Shown here: positions 18,182-20,929 of the stretch, piece by piece
Numbering within the stretch: the first letter of the stretch is position 1
How the letters are laid out: each line of letters opens with the position of its first letter
Assembly (NCBI GenBank): GCA_001953115.1
Contig: LSSL01005667.1
Span: 1-20,929, forward strand
Direction of reading: 5' to 3'
Length of the DNA stretch: 20,929 bases
Source: Smittium mucronatum
Lineage: Eukaryota > Kickxellomycota > Harpellomycetes > Harpellales > Legeriomycetaceae
Notes under the pieces: generated by a model
Databases searched by the model: none
What the model saw: the letters and a program-made list of their open reading frames with translations, nothing else
Told to the model about the DNA's origin: nothing
Position numbers and translations under genes: made by a program

Positions 18182-18721
18182 TAAAAACATTTTATTAAAT
18201 TTAAGATAAACTTTTTTAAACTAATCATATAAAATAAATATTAGTAAATATCATACAATCTATTTTAATGCATAGAAAAAAAAATTGACTTAAAAAAAGC
18301 TACAAAAATCTGACGTTACGAAATATTACTTTTTAATATGTATTTCGCTCTTGGTAAAATTATGTTTATTCTCTTTGTTACATGCTAAAATATTTGATAT
18401 CTTAATTTTATGAAAAAATTAACTTCATTTTCATTTTAAATTGTGGTTTTAAAAAAAACGGCTAATAAAAATATAATAATTTTTGGGAAAGAAATATTTT
18501 TATTATTAAAAATCAATATTTAATTTGCTTTCATTCATTAAATAGGTATCTCAAATAATATATCAAATTATTTTTAACTGTTTTCAGAAATAAATTTTGT
18601 TTTCCTAAATGTTTTTACAAATTAATAATATTAGAAATAAATCAAAAGATCAATTTGATTTAAAAAGAATAGTTAATAAATTAAGTGGACAAGAAAAATT
18701 AAACATAAAATAAAGTGACTT

Positions 18722-18745
18722 GGGGGGGTTTTTTTGTTTTTTTTT
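18722..18745 (+). repeat. G7 run followed by a T-tract
   Basis: Seven Gs at 18722-18728 followed by T7, G and T9. An isolated G-run of this length is a clear exception in the desert. A single run cannot fold into an intramolecular quadruplex. Confidence 0.6.
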
Positions 18746-18841
18746 ATGGATATTATTTATTGTAAAAATAAGCAAAGTTCCAACAATTAACATTTAAATG
18801 AATATGTAATTATTTTTTCTAACGATTTCAAAACGTTATTA

Positions 18842-18872
18842 TTTAGTATATTTAGTATATTTAGTATATTTA
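18842..18872. repeat. Tandem repeat, 9-bp unit TTTAGTATA x3.4
   Basis: Three exact copies of TTTAGTATA at 18842-18868, followed by a partial TTTA. A minisatellite-like array in non-coding DNA. Confidence 0.8.
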
Positions 18873-19095
18873 TTTCTTTTTTAAATTGAGAAAAATTCAT
18901 TTTATGTACTTTGATTTTTATATAATAAGATTTTGCTTAAAAAATACCACGATATAATTTGTGAATCTTTTTAAAATTTATTTTTATATATTTTTGCTAG
19001 ATTTATATGATATTAAAAACAAAAAACAAAAAGTGTTAAAATGCATTTAAATATGTAAAAAATATTATATAAATATATCTAACAAATATAGATTG

Positions 19096-19119
19096 ATTAA
19101 TTTTTTTAAAAAAATTAAT
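19096..19119. repeat. Perfect 24-bp palindrome
   Basis: ATTAATTTTTTT followed immediately by AAAAAAATTAAT; each half is the reverse complement of the other with no loop. Pure A/T, so it could arise from a T-run meeting an A-run. Confidence 0.55.
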
Positions 19120-20929
19120 TATTGGATGGTACAAAATAGTGGTTTCATAACTATTCAAACTGAAATGTCATAAAATTTCTAAAAATATAAATTAAAAAAA
19201 AATTAAGAACAAAAAGAAAAATATGTATGTATAATTTTTTTTATACTGCGAATTCATAAAATTTTATCTTAAATTTTTATTAATTATAACGAAAAAATAC
19301 TAGATGCGGTAAATAATTGAATTTTTTTTGTTAATATTCTGAAGGTCTAAATAAAAAATATTTAACAGATTTAAATTCTAATGAAAATATATTTAATCCA
19401 TAAAAACCAGAAAAATTATACGGAGGGATTGCAAAATAGTTAGAAATAAAATAATTATGAAAATGATCTAAGCTCAAATTTTTTTGAAAAATAACCAAAA
19501 TATCTCATTATTAATTTGATGAATATATTTTCGATTTTTTTAATACTAAATTTATAGAAATATTAAAAATATCAGATATTTTATTTAGAGTTTTGGGGTT
19601 CCATTTTTTTAACAAAAGGCTATTTTTTTAAAAATAAATTATCTAAAAATTTGAAAACTGTTTATTTTCCCTCAATTTATCATGATATTTTAGATTACTT
19701 TTTTTACATAGAAAAAAAATCCATTTTTTTACAACTTAGGTTTGAATTTTAACTTTTTCACTATGATTTTGAGCTTGAAAAACTTTTTAATTTTGTCGTT
19801 ATCGATCTCGCCGAGAAAAAAAAATCATATAATTTTAATAATGAATATTTTTTCCCATATCATAAAGACAGTTTTTATTGATCACGAAAAATTGATTATT
19901 ACAAAAATTTCTTTATCTAAGATTTAAATTCAATCAAAGAGCTCTAATATAGCCCCAAAATTGAGTAAATAATTATTCGTTAAACCATTCTTAATTTCTT
20001 ATTATAAAATTGAAAACTAAGTTAAAGATAACTTTTTAAAATCTTTTAATTTTTCAAATTTTATGCAAGTTAATTTATAGATCAAAAAATCTCTATAGTA
20101 CACGAATATGATTTTTTGGGTAAAGTTTAAAATTATTTACACAAAAAAAAGAGTTATCTTAAAAGAAAGTCAATGTGCTTATATCTTTTAATATGAAAAA
20201 TTTGAGCTATTTCTTTTTCTAAAAAGACACAAAAATAAAAATACTGAAAAAAACCTTTATAAATATAATATCGTTTCTATATTCTTATCAAAAATCAAAA
20301 AAGCGAGCAGGTTTAAAATCAAATATTCTAGTTTTTTATACTTATAAAATATTGATTAAAATATAAAAATATTAAAAGCGTATTTTTCACAATTAAATTA
20401 TTTCTAACCGAGTGTTTGGAATTATTAAAATAAATTTTCAATAAAAAAACGTTTTTTTTTGAATTTTTAAAAGTTAAAAAATTTTTCTCTGATTTTTTAT
20501 TATTTTAATAGAAGAAATATATCACTCATTACTTTTTCTAAAAAATGAATTAAATAATAAACAAATTTTATTTTTATATAAAATTTCAATTAAATTGAGT
20601 CAGGTGAACTATGTTGATTTTTTATTAATTAGCTCAAATATAAATAAGGAATTATTATCATATTGAAATTACCAGTTTTATCGGTGATTTTAGGTTTTTT
20701 AAATGCAAAATGAATATTATAGCTGTTTTTTTTTGGGTATAAAAAAATTATGTTTAAATTGTGATAAATTAGCAATTTCGATTTTTGATTTAAATTTAAT
20801 ACTATTGGCTCCATTCTGAAAATTTAATTTTAATTATGTTGTACCAAATCGTAAATTAATAATTAAAATTTGAATTTTATAATAATTTTATTCAAATATC
20901 ATTTCTTCATAAATTACATCGTGCTTTTA

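Larger units (their letters stand above)
18182..20929. other. AT-rich desert to the right window edge
   Basis: No supportable gene. Two short frames (19742-19927 plus, starting at TTG; 20629-20814 minus, starting at ATG) encode Ile/Lys/Asn/Phe-dominated chains of 61 residues, a length expected by chance in DNA of this size and composition. Small repeats inside it are listed separately. Confidence 0.5.

Noticed and set aside
19742..19927. 61-codon plus-strand open frame
   Set aside because: It starts at TTG, not ATG at its first codon, has low-complexity composition, and is of a length expected by chance in a desert of this size.
20629..20814. 61-codon minus-strand ORF with an ATG start
   Set aside because: Lys/Asn/Ile/Tyr-rich with no motif or context. 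Around ten open stretches of this length are expected by chance in the window.

Overview
The window reads as nuclear DNA of a fungus with a very AT-rich genome. It holds one intact gene: an intronless long-chain fatty acyl-CoA synthetase of the fungal Faa1/Faa4 (Lcf1) family at 6846-8924 on the plus strand. The gene is much richer in G+C than its surroundings: the line 7261-7320 has 22 G/C of 60, while the desert line 16741-16800 has 7 of 60. An intact fungal-type gene set in extremely AT-rich DNA with decayed retroelement pieces would suit an early-diverging fungus such as an insect-gut Harpellales-type lineage. That placement is a guess; the sequence does not prove it.

Layout. Positions 1 to about 1900 are moderately AT-rich with broken open stretches, the best in plus frame 1 at 331-999. 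At about 2060-2135 there is a C-rich tract followed by a perfect 14-bp hairpin. From there to about 4400 the DNA is an AT desert. Positions 4440-6250 are again less AT-rich and hold broken coding-like stretches; the clearest, 5803-6211, ends in a CxxC segment like the tail of a retroelement polyprotein. Positions 6340-6845 form the promoter of the synthetase gene, with a cluster of six CCAAT/ATTGG boxes, three copies of TTGRCTGAA and a TATAAA. The gene is followed by an AT-rich 3' flank and, at 9289-9844, by the decayed C-terminal end of a non-LTR (LINE-like) retrotransposon, recognisable by a damaged CCHC zinc knuckle around GVPETIDHLLL. From about 9850 to the end (11 kb) there is an AT desert with no supportable gene. 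It contains a diverged two-copy dispersed repeat (11621-11718 and 18099-18181), a small GC-rich islet, hairpins, short tandem repeats and a G-run.

Function. The only function that can be read is activation of long-chain fatty acids to acyl-CoA, for lipid synthesis, beta-oxidation or protein acylation. The other coding-like stretches look like fossils of mobile elements in different states of decay. I found no tRNA, rRNA, CRISPR array or multi-gene system, and no convincing new biological system. The observations most worth following up are the retroelement fossils on both sides of the gene, the possible relation between the stretches at 397 and 4440, and the dispersed repeat family.
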